DNA of 64,000 bases from assembly GCF_001468005.1 (NCBI RefSeq), contig NZ_LNYY01000019.1, positions 2,167,070 through 2,231,069 on the forward strand, in the 5' to 3' direction. Each line of letters starts with the position of its first letter. Position 1 is the first letter of the stretch. Under the pieces are notes generated by a model, which was given only the letters and a program-made list of their open reading frames with translations, was not told the DNA's origin and searched no databases. This document shows, in pieces, positions 1 through 8,213 of the stretch. The DNA comes from Legionella steelei. GTDB lineage: Bacteria; Pseudomonadota; Gammaproteobacteria; Legionellales; Legionellaceae. Both the position numbers and the translations under genes were made by a program.

Positions 1-97
1 AGTGTGCCCTGCTGGCTGGGAAAAAGGTAAAGCGGGCATGAAGGCATCCACTGAAGGTGTGGCTGCTTATTTGGCCGAACATTCTGAAACATTGTAA
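1..97 (+). CDS. 2-Cys peroxiredoxin (AhpC/Tsa family), C-terminal end only
   Basis: Only the last 31 codons are in the window, from base 2 to the TAA at 95-97; the gene starts upstream. The tail begins with VCPAGW and continues through a GMKAS-type helix to a YLAEH end. This is the resolving-cysteine segment of typical 2-Cys peroxiredoxins, which reduce hydrogen peroxide and alkyl hydroperoxides in the cytoplasm. The neighbouring rnt, pyrC and motY genes match the gene set around a peroxiredoxin in Pseudomonas, which supports the call. The peroxidatic cysteine half is not visible. Confidence 0.75.
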   Translation, partial: VCPAGWEKGKAGMKASTEGVAAYLAEHSETL

Positions 98-105
98 GAT
101 TATAG

Positions 106-135
106 TGTAGGGTGACCTTTGGAGGCTACCCTACA
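106..135. terminator. Hairpin between convergent peroxiredoxin and rnt genes
   Basis: Perfect 8-bp inverted repeat TGTAGGGT (106-113) / ACCCTACA (128-135) with a 14-nt loop, lying between the stop codons of two convergent genes. There is no strong T-tract, so it may be a weak bidirectional terminator or a mRNA 3'-end stabiliser. Confidence 0.4.
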
Positions 136-143
136 TCCCCATT

Positions 144-770
144 CTAATCTAAAGCATTTTGATTTTTTTTATCTACTTCTTGTACCACTTTCCACTTGTT
201 CGCCATGTGACAAAATAAATCGGCGGTTACTTCTGCATCATAAATAGCCGAATGTGCTTCCTGAGCATTAAATTGAATTCCTGCCGCCTGTACCGCTTTG
301 GCTAATACTGTTTGCCCATAAATGAATCCGCCTAATGTTGCTGTATCAAAGCAAGTAAATGCATGAAATGGGGATTTAACGCCAGTTCTTTTTATGGCTT
401 CCTTGATAAACAGCAAATCAAACCATGCATTATGGCCGACCAAAACAGCGCGTTGGCATTGAGTTTTTTTAAGCGCAGTAAAAATAGGTTTAAATAGATT
501 TTCTAAAGCAGTTTTTTCATCTATAGCAAAACGTAACGGTTGGTAGGGATCAATTTGATTAAACTCTAGAGACTTTTGATCCAGTTCGGCACCAGGAAAA
601 GGTAAAATATGTTCAAAATAGCGCTCACCACGGTGCAGATTACCTTGTTTGTCCATAAAAACTAGTACGATACACATTTCTAGCAATGCATTTTTGGATG
701 GATCTACCCCTGCAGTTTCTACGTCAACAACCACAGGTAAAAAACCACGAAACCGTTCTTTTAAATTCAT
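144..770 (-). CDS. rnt: Ribonuclease T (DEDDh 3'-5' exonuclease)
   Basis: About 208 residues, the usual RNase T length. Exonuclease motifs are visible in order: VDVETAG near the N-terminus (Exo I, D-x-E), HNAWFDLLF in the middle (Exo II) and HSAIYDAEVTA near the C-terminus (Exo III with the DEDDh histidine). RNase T trims 3' ends of tRNA, 5S and 23S rRNA and acts as a dimer in the cytoplasm. I chose the start giving MNLKERFRGF because RNase T proteins begin just before this block and it avoids overlap with pyrC. A longer start at 797 (MGSHDS...) is possible and would overlap the pyrC stop by about 17 bases. It probably forms a two-gene unit with pyrC. Confidence 0.93.
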   Translation of the reverse strand: MNLKERFRGFLPVVVDVETAGVDPSKNALLEMCIVLVFMDKQGNLHRGERYFEHILPFPGAELDQKSLEFNQIDPYQPLRFAIDEKTALENLFKPIFTALKKTQCQRAVLVGHNAWFDLLFIKEAIKRTGVKSPFHAFTCFDTATLGGFIYGQTVLAKAVQAAGIQFNAQEAHSAIYDAEVTADLFCHMANKWKVVQEVDKKNQNALD

Positions 771-780
771 ATTAGGTAAA

Positions 781-1818
781 CTATCGTGCGAGCCCATGAA
801 CGCTCCATTGTATGGTTTCACCTGCAGCAATTGGGACTACTTGGCCTGTGCCAAACGGTAGATAGTCAGGTATTGTTTGCGGGGATTTAATTAATTCGAG
901 GTGTTGCTGATTGATGGGTAATTGATAGAACTCAGCGCCAAAGCGACTGAGAAAATGATTAAGATGTTTTAACTGTCCTAATTCATCAAATACATGTGCA
1001 TATAAAGCAAGTGCATATGGCGCCGAATAAATTCCAGCACAGCCGCATGCATTTTCTTTTGTATTGACACTATGTGGCGCACTGTCTGTTCCAGCAAAAA
1101 ACTTAGGGTTGCCACTGCAGGCAGCATTTTGCAATGCTTTTTGATCATTTTCATGTTTCAAAATAGGTAAGCAGTAATAATGTGGTCTAAGTCCACCAAC
1201 AAGCAATTTATTGCGATTATATAATAAATGATGTGGTGTAATGGTTGCTGCAACAGTTGCTGGCGCTTCGCTCACATATTCGACAGCCGCTTGGGTTGAT
1301 ATATGCTCAAGGACGATATGCAGTTTGGGAAAGTTCGCTACAATTGGTTTTAAATATTCATCAATAAATAAAGATTCACGTTCAAAAATATCACTATGGG
1401 TCACTTCTCCATGAATTTGGAGTACTAACTCATTAGTCTGTAAGGCCTCAAAAAGGGGATAAAGATCCTTAAGTGATTTTGCACCTGCTTCAGAATTAGT
1501 TGTTGCTCCTGCAGGGTAAAGTTTTGCACCAAGTATATAAGAAACTTGTGCTGCTTGATGTAATTCTTCGGCATGCACTGAATCATTTAGATAAAAAGTC
1601 ATATAAGGTTCAAAATCACTTCCTTTAGGGAGGGCGTTTAAGATCCTATTTCGATACTCATTAATTGAAGATAATGTAGTTAGAGCGGGTTTAAGATTTG
1701 GCATAACTAACGCACGTGCAAAGTGTTGCGCACAGTCTGCTACTGTGTGTTGTAACATCTCATTATCACGAAGATGGACATGCCAATCATCAGGACGATT
1801 AATTATTAGTGTTTGCAT
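781..1818 (-). CDS. pyrC: Dihydroorotase
   Basis: 345 residues, typical for the class II (PyrC) dihydroorotase, the third step of de novo pyrimidine synthesis, converting carbamoyl-aspartate to dihydroorotate. The zinc-binding HVHLRD motif is at residues 13-18. The lysine normally carbamylated is in LGAKLYPAGAT, and the zinc histidine block TPHHLLYNR and the catalytic aspartate in FAGTDSAPH follow. The open frame extends 32 codons upstream, but the family starts at MQTLIINRPDDWHVH, so I use the ATG at 1818. It is divergent from motY and ends 10 bases before the rnt start. Confidence 0.96.
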   Translation of the reverse strand: MQTLIINRPDDWHVHLRDNEMLQHTVADCAQHFARALVMPNLKPALTTLSSINEYRNRILNALPKGSDFEPYMTFYLNDSVHAEELHQAAQVSYILGAKLYPAGATTNSEAGAKSLKDLYPLFEALQTNELVLQIHGEVTHSDIFERESLFIDEYLKPIVANFPKLHIVLEHISTQAAVEYVSEAPATVAATITPHHLLYNRNKLLVGGLRPHYYCLPILKHENDQKALQNAACSGNPKFFAGTDSAPHSVNTKENACGCAGIYSAPYALALYAHVFDELGQLKHLNHFLSRFGAEFYQLPINQQHLELIKSPQTIPDYLPFGTGQVVPIAAGETIQWSVHGLAR

Positions 1819-1887
1819 AGTAAAGATTCCTGCGTTCTTGCCGATAACTAAGGATATCATGAAATAAGCCACAGGAATGAGTAAAAG

Positions 1888-2769
1888 ATGGCATTTGTGA
1901 ATCACAAAGGACAATTTCTAACATGTATCGCATTGAGTACTCTGCTGACAATAAGCACAGCATATACGATGACTCAAGTGCAATTTGCAAATCCCTTAGG
2001 GGCAAAGGGATGGCGAGTAAGCCGCAATCCAATTCGCTGTGGGTTGTCACTTACTATTCCTAATTACGGCATCGCATATTTTGAACAATATGCAGCCAAA
2101 CCGCCGCATTTTATTTTACGAACCTGGAATGAGGTGCAACGATATTTACCCACTAAAATTATTATAAAATCACCGATGTGGAAACCGGAATCCCCTTCAT
2201 TTCTAGTTGGTCAATCAATGGTTAAACCAGGCGAATATGGTCTTTATTTGAGACGAGATGCTACATTAAGGTTACTTACTTTTTTAATGCAGGGTTACGA
2301 ACCAAATTTCAGTTACCGTGCTGAAACCGGTTTTAGCACAACGGTTGCTTTGTCACCTGTTGGATTCCAGAAACCTTATTCTCGCTATCAGGAATGTATT
2401 GGCAATTTACTACCGTTTGATTATCAACAAATAAGAAAGAGCGTGTTCCATTATGAAGAAGATGACAGAGAGTTAACTGATGAAGATAAGGAACAATTAC
2501 GGCGTATTGCTCAATATGTGGACGCGGATCCCCAAATACAAGCAATAAAAGTCATTGGTTATGCTGATGCAAATGGACGTAAGGGTTATAACAACGCAAT
2601 ATCTGAAGATCGAGCCAAGATTGTTAAAAAATATCTGTTAAAGCTTGGCGTACCTAAAGAAAAACTCCATGTGACTTGGGTTGGTGAGCTTTATCCAATC
2701 GCGAGAAATGATACAGATGAAGGTCGAGCAGCAAATCGTCGCGTTGTGATCACGTTAATAAAAAAATAG
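1888..2769 (+). CDS. motY: MotY-like OmpA-family protein (sodium-type flagellar motor T-ring component)
   Basis: 293 residues with an N-terminal signal peptide (hydrophobic LTCIALSTLLTISTAY), an N-terminal domain of about 150 residues, and a C-terminal OmpA-like peptidoglycan-binding domain (about 170-290) containing VIGYADANG and the NAISEDRAKIVKKYLLKLGV region. Length and architecture match MotY, which in Vibrio and Pseudomonas forms the periplasmic T-ring holding the stator. The gene order motY-pyrC-rnt-peroxiredoxin is the same in Pseudomonas, a strong positional argument. No other flagellar gene is in the window. It could alternatively be a general OmpA-like envelope protein. Confidence 0.8.
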   Translation: MAFVNHKGQFLTCIALSTLLTISTAYTMTQVQFANPLGAKGWRVSRNPIRCGLSLTIPNYGIAYFEQYAAKPPHFILRTWNEVQRYLPTKIIIKSPMWKPESPSFLVGQSMVKPGEYGLYLRRDATLRLLTFLMQGYEPNFSYRAETGFSTTVALSPVGFQKPYSRYQECIGNLLPFDYQQIRKSVFHYEEDDRELTDEDKEQLRRIAQYVDADPQIQAIKVIGYADANGRKGYNNAISEDRAKIVKKYLLKLGVPKEKLHVTWVGELYPIARNDTDEGRAANRRVVITLIKK

Positions 2770-2847
2770 ACCTGATAATTCAGTCATAAATTAATAGACC
2801 ATTTAATTAAAAAATGGTTGCAACTTATAATATATTCACTATATTAA

Positions 2848-2876
2848 TTAGCCTTAGGATTGCATTCTAAGGCTAA
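2848..2876 (+). terminator. Candidate terminator hairpin after motY
   Basis: Perfect 10-bp inverted repeat TTAGCCTTAG (2848-2857) / CTAAGGCTAA (2867-2876) with a 9-nt loop, followed by GCTTTATTG, a weak T-tract. It lies 80 bases past the motY stop in a 383-base gap. The rest of the gap holds the MOMP promoter and leader. Confidence 0.55.
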
Positions 2877-3012
2877 GCTTTATTGACAATGGGATACAGC
2901 GGATTGTTTTTAGCATGGGGTCTAAAGTATCGCCATGCTGCTCAAAAAAAATATCCAATGAACAAAAAAGGCATATCTCATTGAAAAATATTAATTTTTT
3001 TAATAAATCTTC

Positions 3013-3040
3013 TTGACTTATTCCATTCCACTGCTAATAC
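3013..3040 (+). promoter_or_regulatory. Candidate promoter of first MOMP gene
   Basis: TTGACT (3013-3018) is followed after 16 bases by an extended -10-like TGC-TAATAC ending at 3040. This predicts a leader of about 105 nt before the gene at 3153. The leader contains two copies of GCATGC and a short AACTC/GAGTT hairpin near 3090-3106. The -10 match is mediocre, so the start site is uncertain. Confidence 0.45.
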
Positions 3041-3152
3041 TCACACTGTTGCATGCATCGACCTGAAGCGACGAAGGCATGCTAATGACAACTCCTAGTA
3101 GAGAGTTATCAATGAAACAGAAAATAATAATAATTTATGCGGAGACATAAGC

Positions 3153-4103
3153 ATGTTAAGTTTAAAGAAAACTACTTTAGCTATTTTAGCTTTGGGCAGC
3201 AGTTCATTATTCGCAGGTACTATGGGTCCAGTTTGCACCCCAGGTAATGTTACGGTTCCATGTCCAAGTACTGGATGGAACGTTGGTGGGCAAGCTCTTG
3301 TTTTACAAGTAATGACCGACAACAATGTTTCTTTAGATTTGGATACTACTCCAACTGGTGCCTCAATTAGCACTGATTTGTCTGCTCAATGGGACTGGGG
3401 CTTCCAAATTGAAGGTTCTTACCACTTCAACACTGGTAACGACATTACTTTGACTTGGTATCACTTAGATACTGGTTGGAACAACCATGAGTTTACTCCA
3501 GGCTTCGACCCTGATTTATTAATCGGTTTTGGTCACAAGAACAGATGGGATGCAGTTAACGGTGAATTAGGTCAATTCGTTGACTTCAGCGCTAACAAGA
3601 AAATCCGTTTCCATGGCGGTTTCCAATTTGCTAGCATCAAGAGAAGTGTGCATGCATTTGCTGCTGATGTTGATGGCGATGCTGATGATTTATTAGTTGG
3701 CTTCGAAGGTAGCACTCAATACAACGGATTTGGTCCACGCACTGGTATCGACATGAACTATGTATTCGGTAACGGTTTTGGTATTTACGCTAAAGCAGCT
3801 ACTGCAATATTAGTTGGTACATCTAAGCACGGATTTGATTTCGATACATTTGATCCTGCAACTGGTGCACAAACATTTGATTTCGAAGTGAATGGAAACA
3901 GAACTGCGATTGTTCCTGAACTGGAAGCTAAGTTAGGTGCCAGCTATGATTACGCAATGGCACAAGGCGACCTGATTCTTGACGCTGGTTATATGTGGTT
4001 TAACTACTTCCATGCGTTAAATACAACCGTGTTGCCTGTTACAGCTACTGACTTTGGTGCCGCTGGTCCTTATTTCGGCCTGAAGTATATAGGAAACGTT
4101 TAA
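3153..4103 (+). CDS. Legionella major outer membrane protein (MOMP) family porin, copy 1
   Basis: 316 residues with a signal peptide ending at SSLFA followed by [15 protein letters not shown] is the abundant beta-barrel porin of Legionella, held in disulphide-linked complexes; the mature protein has cysteines in [11 protein letters not shown]. Short aromatic strands ([13 protein letters not shown]) and a terminal LKYIGNV fit a barrel. SD GGAG lies 8 bases before ATG. Closely similar by eye to the next gene over the whole length, differing mainly in two short loops (after EFTPG and around residues 245-260). It appears to be separately transcribed from its own upstream promoter. Which copy corresponds to ompS of L. 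pneumophila cannot be said from the sequence. Confidence 0.93.
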   Translation: MLSLKKTTLAILALGSSSLFAGTMGPVCTPGNVTVPCPSTGWNVGGQALVLQVMTDNNVSLDLDTTPTGASISTDLSAQWDWGFQIEGSYHFNTGNDITLTWYHLDTGWNNHEFTPGFDPDLLIGFGHKNRWDAVNGELGQFVDFSANKKIRFHGGFQFASIKRSVHAFAADVDGDADDLLVGFEGSTQYNGFGPRTGIDMNYVFGNGFGIYAKAATAILVGTSKHGFDFDTFDPATGAQTFDFEVNGNRTAIVPELEAKLGASYDYAMAQGDLILDAGYMWFNYFHALNTTVLPVTATDFGAAGPYFGLKYIGNV

Positions 4104-4137
4104 TTCGCTATCGTTTTAATAAATTTAATCAATACTG

Positions 4138-4166
4138 TTGACTTTATGAAGGTCCGGTTAGATAAT
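4138..4166 (+). promoter_or_regulatory. Strong candidate promoter of second MOMP gene
   Basis: TTGACT at 4138-4143 and GATAAT at 4161-4166 with an ideal 17-base spacer. It predicts transcription from about 4173 and a leader of roughly 95 nt that begins with the hairpin annotated next. Confidence 0.65.
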
Positions 4167-4173
4167 TGAGCAA

Positions 4174-4207
4174 GGTACGCTCTCGGTATAGAGCGAATAT
4201 GCGTACC
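4174..4207 (+). other. Nested hairpins in MOMP copy 2 5' leader
   Basis: Outer arms GGTACGC (4174-4180) / GCGTACC (4201-4207) enclose, and partly compete with, inner arms CGCTCT (4178-4183) / AGAGCG (4190-4195). The structure starts almost exactly at the predicted +1, so it would form a 5'-terminal mRNA stem-loop, which could stabilise an abundant porin transcript or act as an operator in DNA. Inference from position only. Confidence 0.4.
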
Positions 4208-4266
4208 GTTGCTAACAATTTAAAATTGGTAACGAACGGAAATAATAATAAAAAGTGGAGATAAGC

Positions 4267-5217
4267 ATGTTAAATTTGAAAAAAACAGCGTTAGCTGTTC
4301 TTGCTTTAGGTAGCAGTGCAGTATTCGCTGGTACTATGGGCCCAGTTTGCACCCCAGGTAATGTTACTGTCCCATGTCCAAGTACTGCATGGAATGTTGG
4401 CGGACAAGCTCTTGTTTTACAGGTAATGACCGATAACAATGTTTCTTTAAATTTGGACGTTACTCCAACTGGTGCTTCTATTGACACTGATTTGTCTGCT
4501 CAATGGGACTGGGGCTTCCAAATTGAAGGTTCTTACCACTTCAACACTGGTAATGACATCACTTTAACCTGGTATCACTTGGATACTGGCTGGAATAACC
4601 ACGAGTTTACTCCAGAATTCGCTCCTGAGTTAGAAATCGGTTTTGGTCACAAAAACAGATGGGATGCAGTTAACGGTGAATTAGGTCAATTCGTTGACTT
4701 CAGCGCTAACAAGAAAATCCGTTTCCACGGTGGTTTCCAATTCGCTAGCATCAAGAGAAGTGTTCATGCATTTGCTGCTGATGTTGATGGCGATGTTGAT
4801 GATGTTCTTGTTGGTTTCGAAGGTAATACTCAATACAACGGATTTGGTCCACGCACTGGTATCGACATGAACTATGTATTCGGTAACGGTTTTGGTATTT
4901 ATGCTAAAGCAGCTACTGCAATATTAGTTGGTACATCTAAGCACGGATACGATTTCGATACATTTGATCCTGCAACTGGTGCACAAACATTTGATTTCGA
5001 CGTTTCTGGAAGCAGAACTTCGATCGTTCCTGAACTGGAAGCTAAATTAGGTGCTAACTACACTTATGCAATGGCTCAAGGTGATTTAACTCTGGATGCT
5101 GGTTACATGTGGTTCAACTACTTCCATGCTTTAAACACAACTGTATTACCAGTTACTGCAACTGACTTCGGTGCTGCTGGTCCTTACTTCGGTCTGAAGT
5201 ATGTTGGAAACGTTTAA
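4267..5217 (+). CDS. Legionella major outer membrane protein (MOMP) family porin, copy 2
   Basis: 316 residues, start [10 protein letters not shown] chosen because GGAG (4257-4260) sits 6 bases upstream and because it matches copy 1; an in-frame GTG at 4255 would overlap the SD. Signal peptide ends SSAVFA, mature end begins [11 protein letters not shown]. Many stretches are identical to copy 1 at DNA level, for example the regions encoding [12 protein letters not shown] and [14 protein letters not shown], while other stretches differ at synonymous sites. It has its own strong promoter and an intrinsic terminator 26 bases after the stop, so it can be expressed as a single gene. Confidence 0.93.
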   Translation: MLNLKKTALAVLALGSSAVFAGTMGPVCTPGNVTVPCPSTAWNVGGQALVLQVMTDNNVSLNLDVTPTGASIDTDLSAQWDWGFQIEGSYHFNTGNDITLTWYHLDTGWNNHEFTPEFAPELEIGFGHKNRWDAVNGELGQFVDFSANKKIRFHGGFQFASIKRSVHAFAADVDGDVDDVLVGFEGNTQYNGFGPRTGIDMNYVFGNGFGIYAKAATAILVGTSKHGYDFDTFDPATGAQTFDFDVSGSRTSIVPELEAKLGANYTYAMAQGDLTLDAGYMWFNYFHALNTTVLPVTATDFGAAGPYFGLKYVGNV

Positions 5218-5243
5218 TTTCTTAATTGATTAAGATCTTATAA

Positions 5244-5274
5244 AAGCCCGTCATTAATGATGGGCTTTTTTTTT
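5244..5274 (+). terminator. Intrinsic terminator after MOMP copy 2
   Basis: AAGCCC (5244-5249) pairs with GGGCTT (5262-5267), extended inward by GTCAT/ATGAT with one G-U pair, followed by an uninterrupted T run to 5274. The third MOMP gene begins only 15 bases later, so it must use read-through or a promoter within this terminator region. Confidence 0.9.
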
Positions 5275-5288
5275 CTAATGGAGTATTC

Positions 5289-6251
5289 ATGTTTAAGAAA
5301 GCAACTATAACTGTATTAGGGTTGGTAGCCGGTGTAGCGACTGCTGGTAGTATGGGACCAGCGTGTACCCCTGGTAATGTTACTGTACCATGCATAACAA
5401 ATCTTTGGGATTTTAGTGGGCAAGCACTTTATTTAAGATCAATTTTTGGTCCTAACAAATCTGTAGAAGCTGGTACATTTCCTTTAAATCAAGAGATAAA
5501 AAGTGACTGGAATTGGGGATATCGTTTAGAAGGTTCTTATCATTTTAATACAGGAAATGATATAACGATTAATTGGATGCATTTTAGTACTTCCACAGAT
5601 CCAACAGAGCTTGCAGGAATTCTCACTATACCTGCAGTAGGGCTACCAGCAATCCCAGCTCCATTTGAATTAGTTAGCCGCAATAGAATAGACCAAGTAA
5701 ATGCCGTTATGGGACAGCACGTAGATCTCAGCATGAGAGATAAGATGCGCTTTTATGCTGGTCTGCAATATGCGAACATTCAATCAACATCTACAAACTA
5801 TTATATAACTGAGGAAATTCCTTTTATTGCAAGCAACCCGTTTTCTAAATTTGACAATACTGATTATAAAGGTTTTGGACCAGTTGTAGGAATTGATTAC
5901 GCTTTCTCTATTACGAACGCACTCAGCTTAACCGCAAACGGAGCAGGCTCCATCCTCATTGGTACGAATAAGTATCATGCCGGTTTTGTTGTATCACCGA
6001 CCGAAGCTATTGTTGAGCAAGTGTTCTACCGTAAAAAAGGCATTGTTCCAAGCTTAGAAGCAAAACTTGGTGCGAATTATGCCCTTTCTACTCCTATAGG
6101 TGTTGCAAATATTCAAGCGGGATATCAGGTAGTAAATTACTTTAACGTATTACTAGAACAACCATTCCCCAATTTAGCAGGCCCAGTGCGTCCAACTGAT
6201 TATGGAGTATTTGGTCCCTATTTTGGCTTGAAGTTAGTTGGTAACGCATAA
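5289..6251 (+). CDS. Diverged MOMP-family outer membrane protein, copy 3
   Basis: 320 residues with signal peptide MFKKATITVLGLVAGVATA and the same mature start ([16 protein letters not shown]). It shares the framework blocks [37 protein letters not shown] and a C-terminal YFGLKLVGNA with copies 1 and 2, but most loops are unrelated. Surface loops of this porin family are antigenic and fast-changing. It starts 15 bases past a strong terminator with an SD-like GGAG 7 bases before the ATG and no obvious own promoter, so expression may be low. An intrinsic terminator follows. Confidence 0.88.
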   Translation: MFKKATITVLGLVAGVATAGSMGPACTPGNVTVPCITNLWDFSGQALYLRSIFGPNKSVEAGTFPLNQEIKSDWNWGYRLEGSYHFNTGNDITINWMHFSTSTDPTELAGILTIPAVGLPAIPAPFELVSRNRIDQVNAVMGQHVDLSMRDKMRFYAGLQYANIQSTSTNYYITEEIPFIASNPFSKFDNTDYKGFGPVVGIDYAFSITNALSLTANGAGSILIGTNKYHAGFVVSPTEAIVEQVFYRKKGIVPSLEAKLGANYALSTPIGVANIQAGYQVVNYFNVLLEQPFPNLAGPVRPTDYGVFGPYFGLKLVGNA

Positions 6252-6289
6252 AATAGTTCCGTCATCTCACCTAGAGAATTTCTTAATTG

Positions 6290-6319
6290 AAACCCATACA
6301 TACGCTATGGGTTTTTTTT
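6290..6319 (+). terminator. Intrinsic terminator after MOMP copy 3
   Basis: AAACCCATA (6290-6298) / TATGGGTTT (6306-6314), a perfect 9-bp stem with 7-nt loop, followed by further T residues to 6319. Confidence 0.88.
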
Positions 6320-6445
6320 ATACAAATCATTAAGTTGCAAAATTTAAGCATATTTGTGAAAAATAAGCTAGCCACTCCCTGTTTAGCGAGATATAATTTT
6401 CTGCCCTACCGAGGTGGAAGTAAAAATAATGAACAGGAGTACCGC

Positions 6446-8050
6446 ATGCAGTATAAAAAAATCATATTGGCTCTAGTCTGTTTATCATCGCCACTCTATG
6501 CGGAACATGATCAACAGTTACAACGACAAATAGCTCGTTTACAAAAACAAGCAGAACAATTACAAACGCAATTAAATGCCTTACAAAAAGAACTTGTTAC
6601 CAGTAAAGTCAGTCATTCAACTAAGACGACGAAAGTGGAAAACAAAAAACGAGTACATGCTCCCCATAAAAAGCGTGGGAAAAAACATGAGCACCAGCAA
6701 ACTGAACAAGATAAAATGGTTAAATACCATTCATCAACAATTTCAGTACACACGCCTAAAGAACACCCAGAAACAATAGGATTTTATCCAACTGCCCTAG
6801 TAGCAGAAGACCGTGTGGTTACCTACATTGCAGGAACGCCGGTAGTCGCTTCTCCCTATTTGGGTGATAGACCGGCATTTGATGGCTCTGATTATATTGT
6901 GAATATTTCGAGTATTAATCGGGACATTCGTTTGATGCAACAACGTCGAAAATTATATAGGGCCTATAAAAATATGGGGTATCCAATCCCTGACAGGCCA
7001 ATCATTGCACTTAGTGGTAAAGCAGAACCTGTAGGCATGATTAATAGTAATTATGTTGGGGGAACGAATGTTGATTTAACCCTAGGTTCAAGTGAGCTCG
7101 ATGTTGCTGCAGCATTAAACCAAAACGTTGAAGCTTATATTGCAATAGCCTACGATGCCAGTCCACCCGAAGTTGGACCAAGAATTAATAATTCAGCATT
7201 TAACTTGAATATGGGCTTTGTTAACATTGGTAATCTGGATAAAACGCCATTTTATTTTACTGCCGGACAACTATATGTGCCCTTTGGACGATATTCCAGC
7301 TCCATGATCAGTTCACCAGTAACTTTGGATATGGCGCGCACGAAAACACGTCCTTTTATTTTAGGTTATAAATCTCAAGATGAGACTGGTCCATTTATCT
7401 CTACATATATCTATCGAAGTGATACTACATTAGGAAGAGCGGGTGTTGGAGGGGTGAACGCGGGATACTCCTATGCATTTGACGAAATTCGCGGTGAAGT
7501 AGGCGCAAGCTATATCAGCTCGATAAATGATGCAGCTGGAATGCAAAGTACTGCTGCAAATCCAGGAACTTTTGGTGGGTTTGGTTCCTTACTTAACGGA
7601 AACGAGTCAGTACGCAAGACCCAAGCTGTAGATGTTTATGGCAATCTGGGATATGACCGATTTAACTTTGCCGCAGAATGGGTGGGCGCTATTGAAGCAT
7701 TTAGGGCTCAAGATTTAAGTTTTAATGGTCGTGGTGCACAACCGCAAGCATTACAGACTGAAATTGATGTGACATTTAAAGCATTCAACAGACCTTCATC
7801 TATAGGTGTAGGCTATCAATGGACAAAAGATGCGCTTGCTTTAAATTTACCTGAACAACGTTTTATTGGTGTATTTAATATTTCCATTTGGAAAGATACC
7901 GTAGAAAGCATCGAATATCGACACGAAATCGATTATGGACCAAACCAATTTGCTAATGGTGCAGCGCCTGCAGGGGTTATAAACGCTCCGACATTGGGAA
8001 CAGGTGGTACTTCGGATACGGTTTCTGCACAGATTGGGGTCTATTTCTAA
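6446..8050 (+). CDS. LbtU-family siderophore porin (DUF3573)
   Basis: 534 residues from the ATG at 6446, which has AGGAG upstream and opens a clean signal peptide (MQYKKIILALVCLSSPLYA). Next comes a coiled coil (about 22-60, repeated RLQKQ/LQTQL heptads) and a Lys/His-rich linker. The rest is a beta-barrel ending in the terminal Phe of QIGVYF. This layout is that of LbtU, the Legionella outer-membrane protein used for uptake of the siderophore legiobactin, which has a short coiled coil before a barrel and is not TonB-box dependent. Legionella genomes carry several paralogues, so the substrate is not certain. No siderophore synthesis gene is adjacent. Confidence 0.8.
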   Translation: MQYKKIILALVCLSSPLYAEHDQQLQRQIARLQKQAEQLQTQLNALQKELVTSKVSHSTKTTKVENKKRVHAPHKKRGKKHEHQQTEQDKMVKYHSSTISVHTPKEHPETIGFYPTALVAEDRVVTYIAGTPVVASPYLGDRPAFDGSDYIVNISSINRDIRLMQQRRKLYRAYKNMGYPIPDRPIIALSGKAEPVGMINSNYVGGTNVDLTLGSSELDVAAALNQNVEAYIAIAYDASPPEVGPRINNSAFNLNMGFVNIGNLDKTPFYFTAGQLYVPFGRYSSSMISSPVTLDMARTKTRPFILGYKSQDETGPFISTYIYRSDTTLGRAGVGGVNAGYSYAFDEIRGEVGASYISSINDAAGMQSTAANPGTFGGFGSLLNGNESVRKTQAVDVYGNLGYDRFNFAAEWVGAIEAFRAQDLSFNGRGAQPQALQTEIDVTFKAFNRPSSIGVGYQWTKDALALNLPEQRFIGVFNISIWKDTVESIEYRHEIDYGPNQFANGAAPAGVINAPTLGTGGTSDTVSAQIGVYF

Positions 8051-8072
8051 AAAATCTATTCTTGAAACGCAT

Positions 8073-8104
8073 GTAACCTGGGATACATTTTTCGCCCAGG
8101 TTAC
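8073..8104. repeat. REP-like palindrome, family GTAGCC/GTAACC
   Basis: Perfect 10-bp arms GTAACCTGGG (8073-8082) and CCCAGGTTAC (8095-8104) around a 12-nt loop, just after the LbtU-like gene. Same arm sequence type as eleven other intergenic copies in the window. It may also act as a transcription-end hairpin. Confidence 0.75.
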
Positions 8105-8213
8105 CCATAGACCTCCAAGGTCTAAGGCAGTCTGCCGCAGTTCAAATGGCAATAAAGCACATAAACTGTGCTATCTTTTATCATATATACCGTATTTCAT
8201 AAAGGAAAGGAGC

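Noticed and set aside
1819-1914. Longer pyrC start adding 32 residues
   Set aside because: The family starts at the HVHLRD-proximal Met; the extra segment reads back into the motY start region.
3095-4487. Antisense open frames across the 5' ends of both MOMP genes (3095-3373 and 4212-4487)
   Set aside because: They are reverse-complement shadows of the conserved signal-peptide region; they repeat because the genes are paralogues, not because they are selected.
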